From Cristatella mucedo (lineage: Eukaryota > Bryozoa > Phylactolaemata > Cristatellidae): a DNA stretch of 64,000 nucleotides. The stretch lies in the NCBI GenBank assembly GCA_009760855.2, contig WPIO01000015.1, positions 945,001-1,009,000 on the forward strand, read 5' to 3'. The translations under genes were made by a program, and so were the position numbers. Below are positions 23,450-34,664 of this stretch, piece by piece; position 1 is the stretch's first letter; each line of letters begins with the position of its first letter. A model generated the notes under the pieces. The model had not been told where the DNA came from. It ran no database searches and saw only the letters and a list, made by a program, of their open reading frames with translations.

Positions 23450-25376
23450 TTTGTGCAGAAGATAGACAAAATCAGGGAATCCATCCCTGCGATGACAACC
23501 TTTCCACTAGAATGCTGTTCCTCGGTTCCTGGCTGCGCCTCAATGTCTGCATTTAAACAGGTCACTAGTGATGTAGTCCTAAAGCTCGTATCTCAATCAA
23601 AGAAGACAACAAGTCCACTGGACCCTATTCCCACTGTCCTGCTCCTACGTTGCATTGATCTGCTGCTGCCATGCATAACCAACGTCATTAATATGTCATT
23701 AGCCTCAGGTCAGGTCCCAGCACCTTTCAAAAAAGCTGTAGTCAGGCCACTTCTCAAGAAAGCTACACTAGACCAAGAGAACTTAAGCAACTACCGCCCA
23801 GTCTCCCTTCTACCATTCCTATCAAAGACACTGGAACGGGTCGTGGCAGACCAGCTGAACTCGTATATCGAAACCTCACACCTTGCTAGTAAGTTCCAGT
23901 CTGGCTTTAGAGCTAATCACTCCACAGAGTCAGCATTGCTTCGGGTATACAACGACCTACTTAGGAATGCAGACATGGGTAGAGTGTCTCTTCTTGTTTT
24001 TGCTCGATCTTTCGGCAGCTTTTGATACCATCGATCACAAAGTACTTCTAGAGCGCCTCTCATCTCGCCTGGGCATCACTGGCACTGCTCTGCAGTGGTT
24101 CAGGTCCTATCTCAGTGGGAGACTCCAGAGTGTTGACGTGAATGGACAAAGATCATCTGAAGTACCTCTAAAATATGGAGTACCTCAGGGCTCTGTGCTA
24201 GGTCCGGTCCTTTTCACCGTTTATACTCTCCCTCTCGCTGATGTGATTGCCAAGCACAATCTAGGCTTTCACTTCTATGCGGATGACACTCAGTTGTACC
24301 TTTGCTTTGATCCCTCCCAGCCTTCGAGCACCTCAAATTCTCTCAACTCACTTGCTGCATGCATTGATGACATCCGATCATGGATGGCAGCAAATTTTCT
24401 AAAACTAAACGATGATAAAACTAACTTACTAGTTATGGGCAAACCTAGTGTTATTCAGAAATTGGAAAGGCTGACTTTCAAAATTGGCTCTGCCAGCATA
24501 TCTCCAGTTGCATCAGCTCGAAATCTAGGTGTCATATTCCAAAGCGACCTCTCGTTAGACGACCACATCAGCTCCACAGTCAAATCAGCCTATTTTCAGC
24601 TTCATAACATTGCTAAAATTAGGGCTTGTTTAGATAAGGATACCACGTCCAAGTTGGTCCATGCATTCGTGACATCTCGTCTCGACTTCTGCAACTCACT
24701 GCTTACTGGCCTACCAGCATGTGCGATCAGGCGATTGCAGCTGGTGCAAAACTCTGCAGCTAGGCTTGTCTGTCGTGAGCGTCGCAGTTGCCACATTACT
24801 CCACTTCTCGCCGACCTGCACTGGTTACCAGTCAAGCAACGGATTGACTTCAAGGTTTTGTCGCTCACTTTTAGGTCTCTTCATTCTTTGGCTCCAGCCT
24901 ATCTTTCAGATATACTACCCCATCAGGCAAAGCATCGTACCACCTGCTTTTCGGAATCCAACAGTCTACCAATACCTCGTACAAACCTTAAATCCTTTGG
25001 AGACCGTGCATTTAGCTCGTATGCTCCCACAGCCTGGAACTCTCTCCCGACCTGCATCAGAACATCCCCTGACCTGACCACATTTAAAAGGAACTTAAAA
25101 ACATACCTATTTAGGACAGCATTTAGTGGGTCCTTGTGATTCGTCCTCGATGTGCTTATGCGTGCTGACACTGTTCATGCTGCCACTGACCACATTTGCA
25201 TGCTGACCCAGTGCATGTAACCCCTAACCATGTTATTCATTTTGTTTGTTTTTCAAGCATGATTTTACCTACTATTCTATTGCGTATCACTTTGCAGCAA
25301 ATGTAAAGCGCCTAGAAAGAGATTAAGTTCTCTGAGGGCGCTTTATCAAGTGCAATATTATTATTATTATTATTAA
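23450..25376 (+). mobile_element. LINE family 1 (L2 clade), young 5'-truncated copy with RT
   Basis: Encodes a non-LTR reverse transcriptase that would copy its RNA at a nicked target site. Motifs in order: [59 protein letters not shown], then the C-terminal domain ending about 25139. One extra T in a run at about 23996-24000 shifts the frame between the first segment (open from 23453) and the rest (open from 23883). The 3' UTR ends with a two-stem hairpin (25305-25344) and TTA repeats. The endonuclease region is missing. It differs from the copy at 61.24-63.04 kb at about five residues over some 400, so both inserted recently. Confidence 0.93.
25305..25376 (+). repeat. LINE family 1 terminal two-stem hairpin and TTA tail
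   Basis: Outer stem AAAGCGCC (25305-25312) pairs with GGCGCTTT (25337-25344). Inner stem AGAGA (25318-25322) pairs with TCTCT (25329-25333) around a 6-nt loop. TTA repeats follow to about 25375. L2-clade LINEs are known to need a 3' stem-loop for reverse transcription, and this has the right position. Confidence 0.8.
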
Positions 25377-25587
25377 AAGAATGGGGCTTAAGAACGAACC
25401 CTGAAGTAATATCCACTTAAAGTGCTCCCCAGATGACCGACAGCCATTTATTTACCTCTAAAACCTCAATATCTGTGATTGAGGTTGGAGCCAACCCAGT
25501 GTTGTACTGGGCCAGTGATACCTCGGCGTGTAGAGAGGTACGCCTACAGAATCTGATCGTCAATTGCGTGAAATGCTGGTGAAATAT

Positions 25588-26705
25588 AATAATAATGCAC
25601 TTGATAAAGCGCCCTCAGAGAACCCAATCTCCTTCTAGGCGCTTAACATTTGATGCAAAGGGAAGCGCGATTGAATGGTGAGCAATAGCATGCTTGATAA
25701 ACAACATGAATAACATGGTTAGGGGTGACTTGCACAGGGTCAGCATGCAAATGTGGTTGGTGGCAGCATGCACAGTGTTAGCACGCATAAGCACGTGAAG
25801 GACGAATCAGAGACCCACTAAATGCTGTTCTGAATAGGTGTGTTTTTCAAAAAGTTCTTTTTAAATGTGGTCAAGTCAGGAGACGTTCTGACGCATGTCG
25901 GGAGTCGGGAGTGAGTTCCAGGCTTTGGGAGCATACGAACTCAATGCACGGTCTCCAAAGGATTTGAGCTTTGCACGAGGTATTGGTAAACTGTTGGATT
26001 CCGAAAAGCAGGTGGTACGATGATTGGCCAGGTGGGGGAGCTGATCTGAGAAATAGGCTGGAGCCAAAGAATGAAGGGACCTAAAAGTGAGCTACAAAAC
26101 CTTGAAGTTGATCCGTTGCTTGACTGGGAGCCAGTGCAGGTCGGCGAGAAGTGGTGTGATGTGGCAACTGCGACGCTCGAGACAGACAAGCCTAGCTGTG
26201 GAGTTTTGCACCAGCTGTAATCGCCCGATTGCACATGTCGGTAGGCCAGCTAGCAGTGAGTTACAGAAGTCAAGACGGGATGTCACGAATGCATGGACCA
26301 ACTCAGACGTGGTATCCTTATTTAAACAAGCCTGAATTTTAGCAATGTTGTGTAGCTGAAAGTAGGCAGACTTGATTGTGGAGCTGATGTGATCGTCTAA
26401 CGAGAGGTCACTTTGGAACATGAAACCTAGTTTTCGAGCTGATTCAACAGGAGATATGCTGGCAGAGCCAATTTTGAGAGTCAGCCTTTCCAATTTTTGA
26501 ATCACACTGGGTTTTCCCCATAACTAGTAAGTTGGTTTTACCATCGTTTAGTTTTAGAAAATGTGTTGCCAGAGAACAGGCTAAAGCACTACTCTCATTA
26601 GCATTGTTAAGAAGATCGCTGTTAAACTAAATAGATGCTGTTTCTGTGGAATGCTTAGCTCTATGTCCCTATAGGAACCTGTCGTCAAGATTCGATAAAG
26701 CGATG
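25588..26705 (-). mobile_element. LINE family 1, internally deleted copy
   Basis: The minus strand carries the C-terminal two thirds of the ORF (from L-N-D-G-K-T onward) with the standard 3' UTR and tail. Upstream (26540-26705) it jumps to a degraded piece of the early RT (H-S-T-E-T-A type, then N-N-A-N), so the segment containing F-Y-A-D-D and the other catalytic blocks is missing. Several frameshifts occur. Confidence 0.8.
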
Positions 26706-26709
26706 ATTT

Positions 26710-27235
26710 TATCGTTTAGCTGCTGGAAGGACGATTATCACTGTGAATTACGTAAGAATGACCGAAGGGAGACTGTACAAAAGTTACATAGGTTCTCATT
26801 ATATAGGCTCGGCTTCCTTATTACTTCATCACTGCTTCTTAAACCATCAAGGTCAATAGGATTGTGGGACGTGCTATTTCCCTACAGCGCTTAAATCAAA
26901 ATGGCTATGCGAAATTTACCACCGGTTCTTCCAAAATAACGATTGCTGAGAATTGATGTCTATCACCATGCGAACGTTTGCGAGCACCTCTACGGCCCTG
27001 GCGTCCCCCTTATACCGACTCAGTCAGTGTTGTGCTGAAGCTTGTTTTAGGAAAGCCGAGCATGTGCCGCTTGTCCACTCTAAAAACTGCGTGGGTGGTT
27101 CAACACTCTTTCGTTGTTGGAGGAGACCGCATACGATCTGTGAGTGATCAGACAGCGAAAGCCTAGAGAGGCGGCACTCAATGACCTTTACTGCTTGGAG
27201 CTCGGCGACCTCAACCGACAGTGCAAGAGGGGGTG
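26710..27235. other. No recognised gene
   Basis: Small open frames in both directions, without domain resemblance or splice support. Confidence 0.3.
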
Positions 27236-27236
27236 G

Positions 27237-27495
27237 GTAATGTAATGTAATGTATCTCCGTCTGCAACTCCACAAAGCCATAAAGACTATGCGGGCGTTA
27301 CGCAGGAGTTTTGTTTAGCGCACTCACAGCCTAAGCAGCTTTCGGTACGCATTCGGTAGCCAACAGACTTCGTCACACGCAACAAAGAGAAAGAGGGAGG
27401 CATAGCAGAGTCAGGAGAACAGTTGAGGTAGTGAGAAGCATGGAAGTAGCAGCTCAGGACCGCTGAAAATGATGAGCCATAGTCGGCAGTAGGTG
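27237..27495 (-). mobile_element. LINE family 2, 3' end fragment
   Basis: The minus strand gives the C-terminal S-F-S-A-V-L-S-C-Y-F-H-A and L-L-R-V-T-K-S-V-G-Y-R-M-R segments, then the terminal GATACATTACATTACATTAC tail. It is truncated at the 5' side by about 27495. Confidence 0.8.
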
Positions 27496-27822
27496 ATGTG
27501 GGTGATGTGCAAACGGCCGGCGGACTGCATCTTATTATTAAATGAAATAGCGAGAGAATGCAAAAGATTAAGAATGCAAAACTGCTACTTAGAAGCAAGT
27601 CACCTTTTAAATTTTAATTGGCTTCAGAAGTCGGCCTAAATTTAGCCCAACAATGTCACATTTAATTGAGAGGTCTTTCTTCTCTTAAAACATCAGAAAG
27701 TGCTGTCTTATGTAAGCAAGCTCGTGGTATTGCCATCAAAATGCAATAGCCTAAAATTCCGTACATTCTTAGAAATGTAATTAAGCCAGATGTCGTAAGC
27801 AACACTAAATAGATTGGGTCAG

Positions 27823-28112
27823 TGTGCTTCGATGCGCCTTGCACGAAGAACGCCAGCACAGAACCAACACCAACAGTTTATTCTACTACAGAGCAGAGGG
27901 AGCACGACTTCACTCGCCCCTCTCTCCCCACTGAATCCCTCCTCGCCCACGGCTGTGTTTTGGCCGACCCCGATGGTGAGTCCACCATCTGACTGTGGTT
28001 ACCGGCCTGTCCAAACCACACCACAGGCGGACCACAGCTATGCACCACCGGCGATGCTCCCGACAGCTGTTTAAGGAAGGAGCGGTACCGGCCTGCATAT
28101 ACTCAGACCACA
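27823..28112 (-). repeat. 3' LTR
   Basis: A 290-bp repeat; on the element's strand it starts TGTGGTCTG and ends GAAGCACA. It matches 31837-32142 nearly base for base except for the 16-bp tandem unit. Confidence 0.93.
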
Positions 28113-28209
28113 CGCTCCCTTGACCTTAAGGTCACAAGTTTCCAGCTGCAATGCGAGTAGCGCACTGTACAATCGTTTAAGCAAACTCTCTTTTCCCCTG
28201 ACGTACAGA

Positions 28210-31060
28210 TCAGTCCATGACGTAGTCGGAGAACCAACGTGGGTGCTGCAGTTCCGACCGCGTGCGAAGCTGGTGGCCGCCCCTTTCCTCTGTCCCAGCA
28301 TACTCATCATCTTCGCCTCTTATCTGGGAGGGTGCTGGCAGCTGAGCCGGTAATACTGGCTCAGCGTCCGGAACTAACCTGACGTCCCACACATGTCTTC
28401 GGATTCCGTTCACCTCGACACCAAGGCCGTGAGTCCCCGAGGTCACAATCCCTTCCGGCCATTCTGACGTACACCGCGCATCGGCTGGTTTCACAAAAAC
28501 CCTTTGCCCCGCTGTGTAGTTAATGGCAGATTGGGCGTTGCAGTGCTGTATCTTCTTTGGCTGGAGCGGGCACCGCCATTCATATGTAAATAACCGCCCG
28601 TGAGGCACGGATTCGCCCTTTATCCCCTCAGTCGGCGCCGAATTGTACCAGTACACCATATCTAGCACTCCTCTACCGGTGCGAGCTGCCATGCCTTTAA
28701 TAGTCCGATGCATGCGTTCGACTATGCCGTTGCCTTCCGGTCGGTAAGCACACCGGTAGACGGTCTCAACGCCCCAGCGTTCGCAGAGACGCCGAACTGC
28801 CTCAGATCGGAACGAGGCGCTGTTGTCCGTCAGAAGCTGCGTAGGTGGGCCTCTCTCTCGAAAGATTTGCTCCAGCACTCTGGCGATAAGGTGCACCTCT
28901 TCGCTAGGAATGTGCCGCCATAGCGTAAATCTGCTGGGCCCACAATCCACCAGCGTCAGATATTTCTCATCGCGGTAGTGCGTGAAATCGATCGCAAGAC
29001 GAGACCAGGGTTCGGTGACGTCAAGACTGCCTCGCTGCCACGAAATCGGCGACGGATCCACTGATCTGCAGCGAAGACAGGAACGAACAATTCGTTCTAC
29101 ATCGGTTCTGCGGATGTTCGCATTAGGGTGACATAGCCTCGCCAGGTATAGCGTCCTGTCGACGCCCAGGTGGTGCAGATTGTGGAATTGCTTGAGGTCG
29201 ATATTGGGAGTCGTCAAACTGACCTCAGGAGCCACGGCACCGGTACAGCAGGTCGTGAACTTCAACCACCTTTGCGGTACTCGAGTCAGCTGGTCCACTT
29301 TGTTCTCCGGCGACCTTACTAGGCTTACAGTCGTCTCCAGATTGCACTCCGTTATAATATCTCGGAGTAGGCCCAATCGTCGTCGAATTATCGCCTCTCC
29401 CATGCCGCGCGTCCTCACGGGTTTATCCCCATCGATCAATGACTTCAGCCAACCAAACACCGAAGTTGAATCAGTCACGATTTGGACTTTCTGAAGTCCC
29501 CACGCAATAGCGATGTTAAGGCCTTTGATGACGGCTTCTAGCTCGGCGGTGTTTATATGCGAAGTATCGTCCTGCTTTCGAAGCCAAGAGGCATCCTCAA
29601 CCACTTTACCGTCAATCTCAAGGCACGTTCCAATAGCGATGCTGCTCGCATCGCACCACAATTTTCCACTGATGACATTGGACATCTGCCACGCTCCAGT
29701 CACCGGATCAGAAGCTAGCACCCTGCGATGGGCGTCGTGAGCAATTTCCAGAACCTCACTTGGTACTTTGCTGTCCCAGTCCTGATCGCTGGCTATACGT
29801 TTGAGATAACTGCAAGCGGGTCGCAGCCAGCCAGCTACCGGAAAATGCCCGACGAGTTGCCCACACCAAGAAAATAATTCTCGCCGCGTCAGCACTGACT
29901 GTACAGAGCCTATGGCATTATCTCGGCGCCATACGAGCTCGTTGTGTTTACTGTCAATGCGGAGGCCTAGGACACGACCACCCTCTAACTTTTCAGGTGG
30001 TTTTGCTTCAAGTCCGTACTCGTGGAGAAGCTCAATCATACGGTCGTTTGAGACGATATCATGTTCGCCAAAATGTCGTCGACATACGAATCCGTGCCGG
30101 ATCTGACCCGCTCATCCATAGACAACACTTTATTTAATATAACAGTCATTATTTTTGGTGCAACGTTAAGGCCGAAACCCAGGCGAGTCAGGCAGTATCG
30201 GCGGCCATGAAATTCAACCACCTGGTACTTCCACAATGATGGGTCTACGTGAATTTGCATTACTGCACACGTCCCCTTCAGCCGTGTGGCTCGACACGAA
30301 CTGGTTGAGCTCGTGATAGTCGAGGACGGGCCTCACTTTCCCTTTGCTGTTTTGGACCACCGCCATCAAGGGAATCAGCCCACCGCACTCCCCGTGAAAA
30401 GGTTGAAGCCAACCACACTTTATCCAGTCCTCCACTTCCCGTTCATATTCTGCTTCTACCTCAGCCGGGATGCGATATGAGGACACACGGTTCTGCAGCA
30501 AGGGGGCCTGTACGCCTTCTTTCCAGTTCCAGCGCACGTGCCACGCGCCATCGTGGAATACTGCAGTAAAATCTTTGTCGGAGACTGTAAGCTCGCTCGA
30601 ATTTCCGACCTTTGCAACGAGCGAAACGTCGGTGGCCGGGGGTGAGTGAGGGCAGGTTACACTGTTTCTTTCGCCGCAGATGCATCGGGTCGCTGGAGCC
30701 TCATTACCGAAGTCAACTTGGCCTTCACCGCCGTGCCCTATGCGGACGCCGCCTAGCGCTCTTATGACATCCATCCCAAGGATGATGCCCCAGCCAGCAA
30801 TTATATCGGTCACCAAACAATTAACCTCCAGTGGTACTCCTCTAATTAACAAACTGACCTTACACGTAGAGGTACAGAGAGCGCGGTCACCGTTCATCAT
30901 CAAGATACCTTCCCTCGCAGGCTGCAGATCACGAGAGGAGGCCAGCACTGATGCAAGCACCGTGCGGGAGCAGCCGGTGTCGACAAGTGCAGTAGCGAAC
31001 CGGCCATTTAACATCACGCCAATGGAGGGCAGTCGCGCCGAAGTCAAGGGGAACACGCTG
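28210..31060 (-). pseudogene. LTR-element pol: protease, RT, RNase H, integrase (broken)
   Basis: Would encode the enzymes for replication and integration. The protease has the L-V-D-T-G-C-S active-site motif (about 30980). RT shows P-L-M-A-V-V-Q...K-V-R-P-V-L-D-Y and, after a gap, Y-V-D-D-I-L (about 30075). Between them the block with the first catalytic aspartate (motif A) is missing, and the frame shifts at the junction near 30250. A second frameshift follows Y-V-D-D near 30040. The 609-codon frame 28210-30039 holds RNase H (L-W-C-D-A-S-S, A-E-L-E-A-V, T-D-S-T), an HHCC-type zinc finger (C-L-R-C) and the integrase D-D-E residues (A-I-D-F, L-T-D-N-S, G-I-V-E-R). Downstream is a K-P-A-D-A-R...V-N-G-I-R-R-H-V-W segment common at integrase C-termini. 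A product would lack RT activity. Confidence 0.88.
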
Positions 31061-31082
31061 GCGCAGGTGTTGACGGTTCCCC

Positions 31083-31822
31083 TTATTCGTTTTTTTGATC
31101 GCCGAACTTTTTACCACACGCAGCAGCTAGATGATTCGGATCGCCGCAGATCCAGCAAAGTCGCGTTCGCGGCCCGCTGCGAAAAGGCCGGTCGGTGTAC
31201 CGCCTTTTCGAGTCCGGCCTAGACTGCACCACGGCGCCTCGGGTCTGAGCGCGTCGATCCTCGAAACGGCCGGCGAGACATGCTTCACTTGACGAGACAA
31301 AGTTCCTCGACATCTCAACCAGCACGGGAAAATCAGCTCTGGTAAGCGAGCACGCTGGTCGAAGTTGCCGCTTTACGTCATCGGGTAGGCCCGACACAAA
31401 TGCGCACTTCAGCAAAGACTCCGGGGGATACGCGGGTGCCCCCCCCCCCCCCCCCCCGCTTGAGCAGCAAAGACAATAGACGCCAAGCGAACAAGGTCGG
31501 CCAAGTAGACGTCTGGCGACTCAACCTTGCGAAGTTTTCTGCTTGATAACTCGTCGTACGCGCGGAAGCAATCGGGCGAAAACGCGGCGCTGAGTGCGCG
31601 TTTCACCTTCATATAGTCACATTTATCACTGTCCACCAGCCCTTCATAGACGGCAAAAGCTCCGCCGGTTAAGTACAAGGGCATGAGTGCGGCGAGATCG
31701 TCATCTTTAACCTTGTTCGTCTTGGCCACGGAGTCCAGTCGACGTACCCACTCGACGAAGTCCGTTTTGCCGTCATAAGGTGCGATTTTGCCTATCATTA
31801 CCATTGATGCCATCGACTCCAT
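31083..31822 (-). pseudogene. LTR-element gag with CCHC zinc knuckle (frame broken by a G-run)
   Basis: Gag forms the particle that packages element RNA. The ATG at 31822 lies 14 nt inside the 5' LTR and starts M-E-S-M-A-S-M-V. The first part is capsid-like, with W-V-R-R-L-D-S-V and F-S-P-D-C-F. The second part ends in a nucleocapsid zinc knuckle, C-W-I-C-G-D-P-N-H-L-A-A-A-C, at about 31140. A run of C on the plus strand (about 31440-31457; G in the coding sense) sits between the parts and changes the frame, leaving two overlapping open frames. This could be a real expansion or a sequencing artefact. Confidence 0.85.
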
Positions 31823-31836
31823 CCCAAGAAATAGCT

Positions 31837-32142
31837 TGTGCTTCGATGCGCCTTGCACGAAGAACGCCTTGCACGAAGAACGCCAGCACAGAACCAACAC
31901 CAACAGTTTATTCTACTACAGAGCAGAGGGAGCACGACTTCACTCGCCCCTCTCTCCCCACTGAATCCCTCCTCGCCCACGGCTGTGTTTTGGCCGACCC
32001 CGATGGTGAGTCCACCATCTGACTGTGGTTACCGGCCTGTCCAAACCACACCACAGGCGGACCACAGCTATGCACCACCGGTGATGCTCCCGACAGCTGT
32101 TTAAGGAAGGAGCGGTACCGGCCTGCATATACTCAGACTACA
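31837..32142 (-). repeat. 5' LTR
   Basis: A 306-bp repeat of 27823-28112. It carries two tandem copies of CCTTGCACGAAGAACG where the other LTR has one. It is followed by the target duplication GTCAG. Confidence 0.93.
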
Positions 32143-32221
32143 GTCAGCAAACTCCTATGAACGACGTGGTAAAAAGCTCCGTGCGGCTTGGCCCCACCAT
32201 CTCTCTGAGAACCCCTACAGT

Positions 32222-33040
32222 AATTAATAATAATATTATTATTATTACATTTGATATAGCTCCCTCAGAGAACTCAGTCTCATTCTAAGCACTCTACATT
32301 TTCTACAAAGAAGGCTTTGTCATAATTCACTTGAAACTGCTGCAGTAACACCCAATAAGTCCTAGTGACTCTGCCAAGTTACGGACGGACGAGCGCTACG
32401 TTGCACCACTTCCCGCCGGCCTGCACTGGCTCTCCATCAAGTTGCACCCAAGGCTTTGCGCCGGTCAGCTATTCAGTTGTGCCCTGAGGTCTTACGAGAG
32501 TTGCTGCACTCTATAGCTTTCGCCGGACGCACGTGGCTGTCGAATAGGCTGCTCACTGCTATGGGCCTGGGCCTTTTATTATAACGTGTAAACGCTCGCC
32601 ATTGCTGACGCGCGCCCTTACCATCGGCGTACCTGTGCGTTTTCGTGCTGCACTTACCTAGCCTAAATAAGAGGCTCGAGTCTGGCCAGTACTTGACGTG
32701 CGCAAGCAAGGACTTGCAAAGTTACGAGCACCGTATTGGTGGCGGAAGGACATTTCGCGCAGAAGCTGCCACACCCCGTTCCTAACGCTGTACTCCCAGA
32801 GTCGAGAACTCATTAAGGACTGACGTTACGGCATCTCCAGTTTGATTTTATTCAAAAAGACGCTAAACACTCGCACGTTCCTCGCGTCCTTATCTCCGTT
32901 CGGTGAATTCGCTCGCCATGAGCACGTGCGTTCTAAAATTGCACTCGCTATTACTAACGTAGTGTGCACAACTCACTTTCAGCACATATTCCTAGGAATG
33001 GATTTTTGTCTCCTGGAATCCTGCAAGAATTTGCATTATG
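32222..33040. mobile_element. Old LINE fragments
   Basis: A minus-strand L2 tail (TAATAATATTATTATTATTA, then CCCTCAGAGAACTCAGTCTC) lies at 32222-32335. A plus-strand relic of the G-L-H-W-L-S-I-K segment is near 32400-32470, and another reads F-I-Q-K-D-A-K-H near 32840-32900. All are heavily decayed. Confidence 0.5.
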
Positions 33041-33171
33041 ATACTTATAAGTATTGTAGCATAGGGAGTCATAATTAACCTGTGGTGATTATTTTCCTGT
33101 GAGCTTATCCAAAAGGCTTTTTCTTCGTTCAACGAAACGCCTAAGCAAATTATTTTAGGTTGTAAAAAATA

Positions 33172-33243
33172 CTCCTTGGCGGGGAATTGAACCACGGTCT
33201 CCCGCGTGACAGGTGAGGGTACTAACCACTATACTAGAAGTCC
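33172..33243 (-). pseudogene. tRNA-Asp(GTC)-derived pseudogene
   Basis: The minus strand closely matches a eukaryotic tRNA-Asp: D arm TAGTATAGTGGTTAGTA, anticodon loop CCTGTCACGCGG with GTC at 33208-33210, and T arm GGTTCAATTCCCCG. The two acceptor strands do not pair. CCAAGGA occurs in direct orientation at the acceptor 3' side and just outside the 5' side (plus-strand TCCTTGG at 33173-33179 and 33241-33247), which looks like a target duplication around a retroposed tRNA fragment. A T-run follows 3 bp downstream. It is unlikely to be functional. Confidence 0.75.
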
Positions 33244-33259
33244 TTGGTAGTATAGTAAA

Positions 33260-34660
33260 TTGTCATTATATAAATATAACCATTACTCCACACCCAACTG
33301 CCAACCCAATACTGGGGAATGGCAAAATTGCTAAAATTGTTTGGGCTGGAAATGGTTCTCCTCGATGAGACCACAGGTTAATTTAAACCTTTCACGATTG
33401 CCTTGATGGCCCGCAACGTAATTAGCTGATTATTTTACGACGAGCTCGTAGTGTCCCGTAAACAGGCATTCTCTCGCGAAACTCTTCGACTATTTCGCTG
33501 GTTGCGTCATCCGCCTAGCTTCTAAGCCAAGGAGAAGGCGTTACCTTGACGGCGCCCACGATTGGCCGTCCAGCCTAGCCTCAGCCATCGCCCGCCCAAA
33601 CGCTTTCTTTACTTGCGGGTTCTAAAACGCAGCATTCGCGGCTTCGAGAACTTGACAGACGGATATTCCTACGCACTATCAGAGGTCAATCATGGCGGAT
33701 GTGGTGTTTGATACTTTGCACTGGCATCGCTTTCTTTTTTCGTCTCGATTGACAGTGCCGCGGCGAATTGGAGGAAATCTGTGGACCAAAGCAAGAGACT
33801 CGGAGGAAGCACCAGCTATGGCTCCCGCCTAGGCGGTATACGCCTCCCAGTCAGAAGCTTCCGGTGCTGGAGCATATTGAGTAGCCTCGCAAGGGATCTG
33901 CTGGCTGCTGCTGCTGCACAAGAAAGTAGCATTGGAGTCAGCGGCTTAACCAGCAGCGACTTACGCCGGATCTGTCTATTTAACTCAGTCGCTACGTTGA
34001 TTAGAGCAACGCGTGCAAGCCAGACCTGTAGAACAGACCCGAATGCAGAGGGTTAGGGAGCTTCGGGGCCCCCCCCGCCCCATAGGACGATCTGGAAATA
34101 GTGCTCTGCATACTAGCGGCCGAGAACGCCCCCCCCCCTGAGGTTCGGTAGCCTTCTGGTCCCGAAGCTTGAGGCATTTCACCACTGGAGGTACGCCCCC
34201 ACATTCTTTGGGTGGGACTAGGAAGGCTGCAGGCGCTTCGAGCCTTGGGCTCGCACGCTCGAGCTCTGTCGGAGGAGGGGCACAGCCGTCGTTTTTTGGG
34301 GGCGGGGGGGGGATGGGCTGACATGTTCCTGCACAAGACATCCTTCGTAGACCGGCCCGGCGCCGCCGGGCTGCGCCGGGCCGCACTCGGCTTCTCGTGC
34401 GCGGCTCCAGGCGCTTCGAATGAGATAGTCGGCTGCTTCCTTTTCGACCAGTTCGTGCGAACTACAGAGGCTAGCGCGAAGCGCTATGCAGGAGAACTTC
34501 AAACGCTCCCCAAGGAATGAGCAAATAAGTTTATTAGGAGGGCTAAAGACCCCTCCCGCCGCCGCACCTTCGGTGCATCCTCAAGCTACGACGCGCATAC
34601 ACAGGCTGTCATTTTTTATCGCAAGCTATCGCCGGGGCGAAGGCGGCGTTCTCCGCAGCT
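33260..34660. other. No recognised gene
   Basis: An ATGGCGGATG start-like context occurs at 33692, but its frame closes soon and no splice chain could be built. Runs of C or G lie near 34069, 34130 and 34299. Many GC-rich open frames appear with no family resemblance. Confidence 0.3.
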
Positions 34661-34664
34661 CTTT

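Larger units (their letters stand above)
27823..32142 (-). mobile_element. LTR retrotransposon, near-complete, inactivated
   Basis: An almost complete LTR element runs from the 5' LTR (31837-32142) leftward to the 3' LTR (27823-28112), bounded by the 5-bp duplication GTCAG (27818-27822 and 32143-32147). The order gag, protease, RT, RNase H, integrase fits both Ty3/gypsy and BEL/Pao. I lean to Ty3-like but cannot settle it. The two LTRs are very similar; the 5' copy has an extra tandem 16-bp unit. A deletion across RT motif A, frameshifts in pol and a G-run in gag make it defective. A purine-rich stretch (AAGGGAGCG) precedes the 3' LTR. The leader between 5' LTR and gag is only 14 nt, with no obvious tRNA primer site. 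Confidence 0.93.

Noticed and set aside
33692-33830. Possible first exon starting ATGGCGGATGTGG
   Set aside because: The frame ends within about 45 codons and no downstream exon of compatible phase was found.
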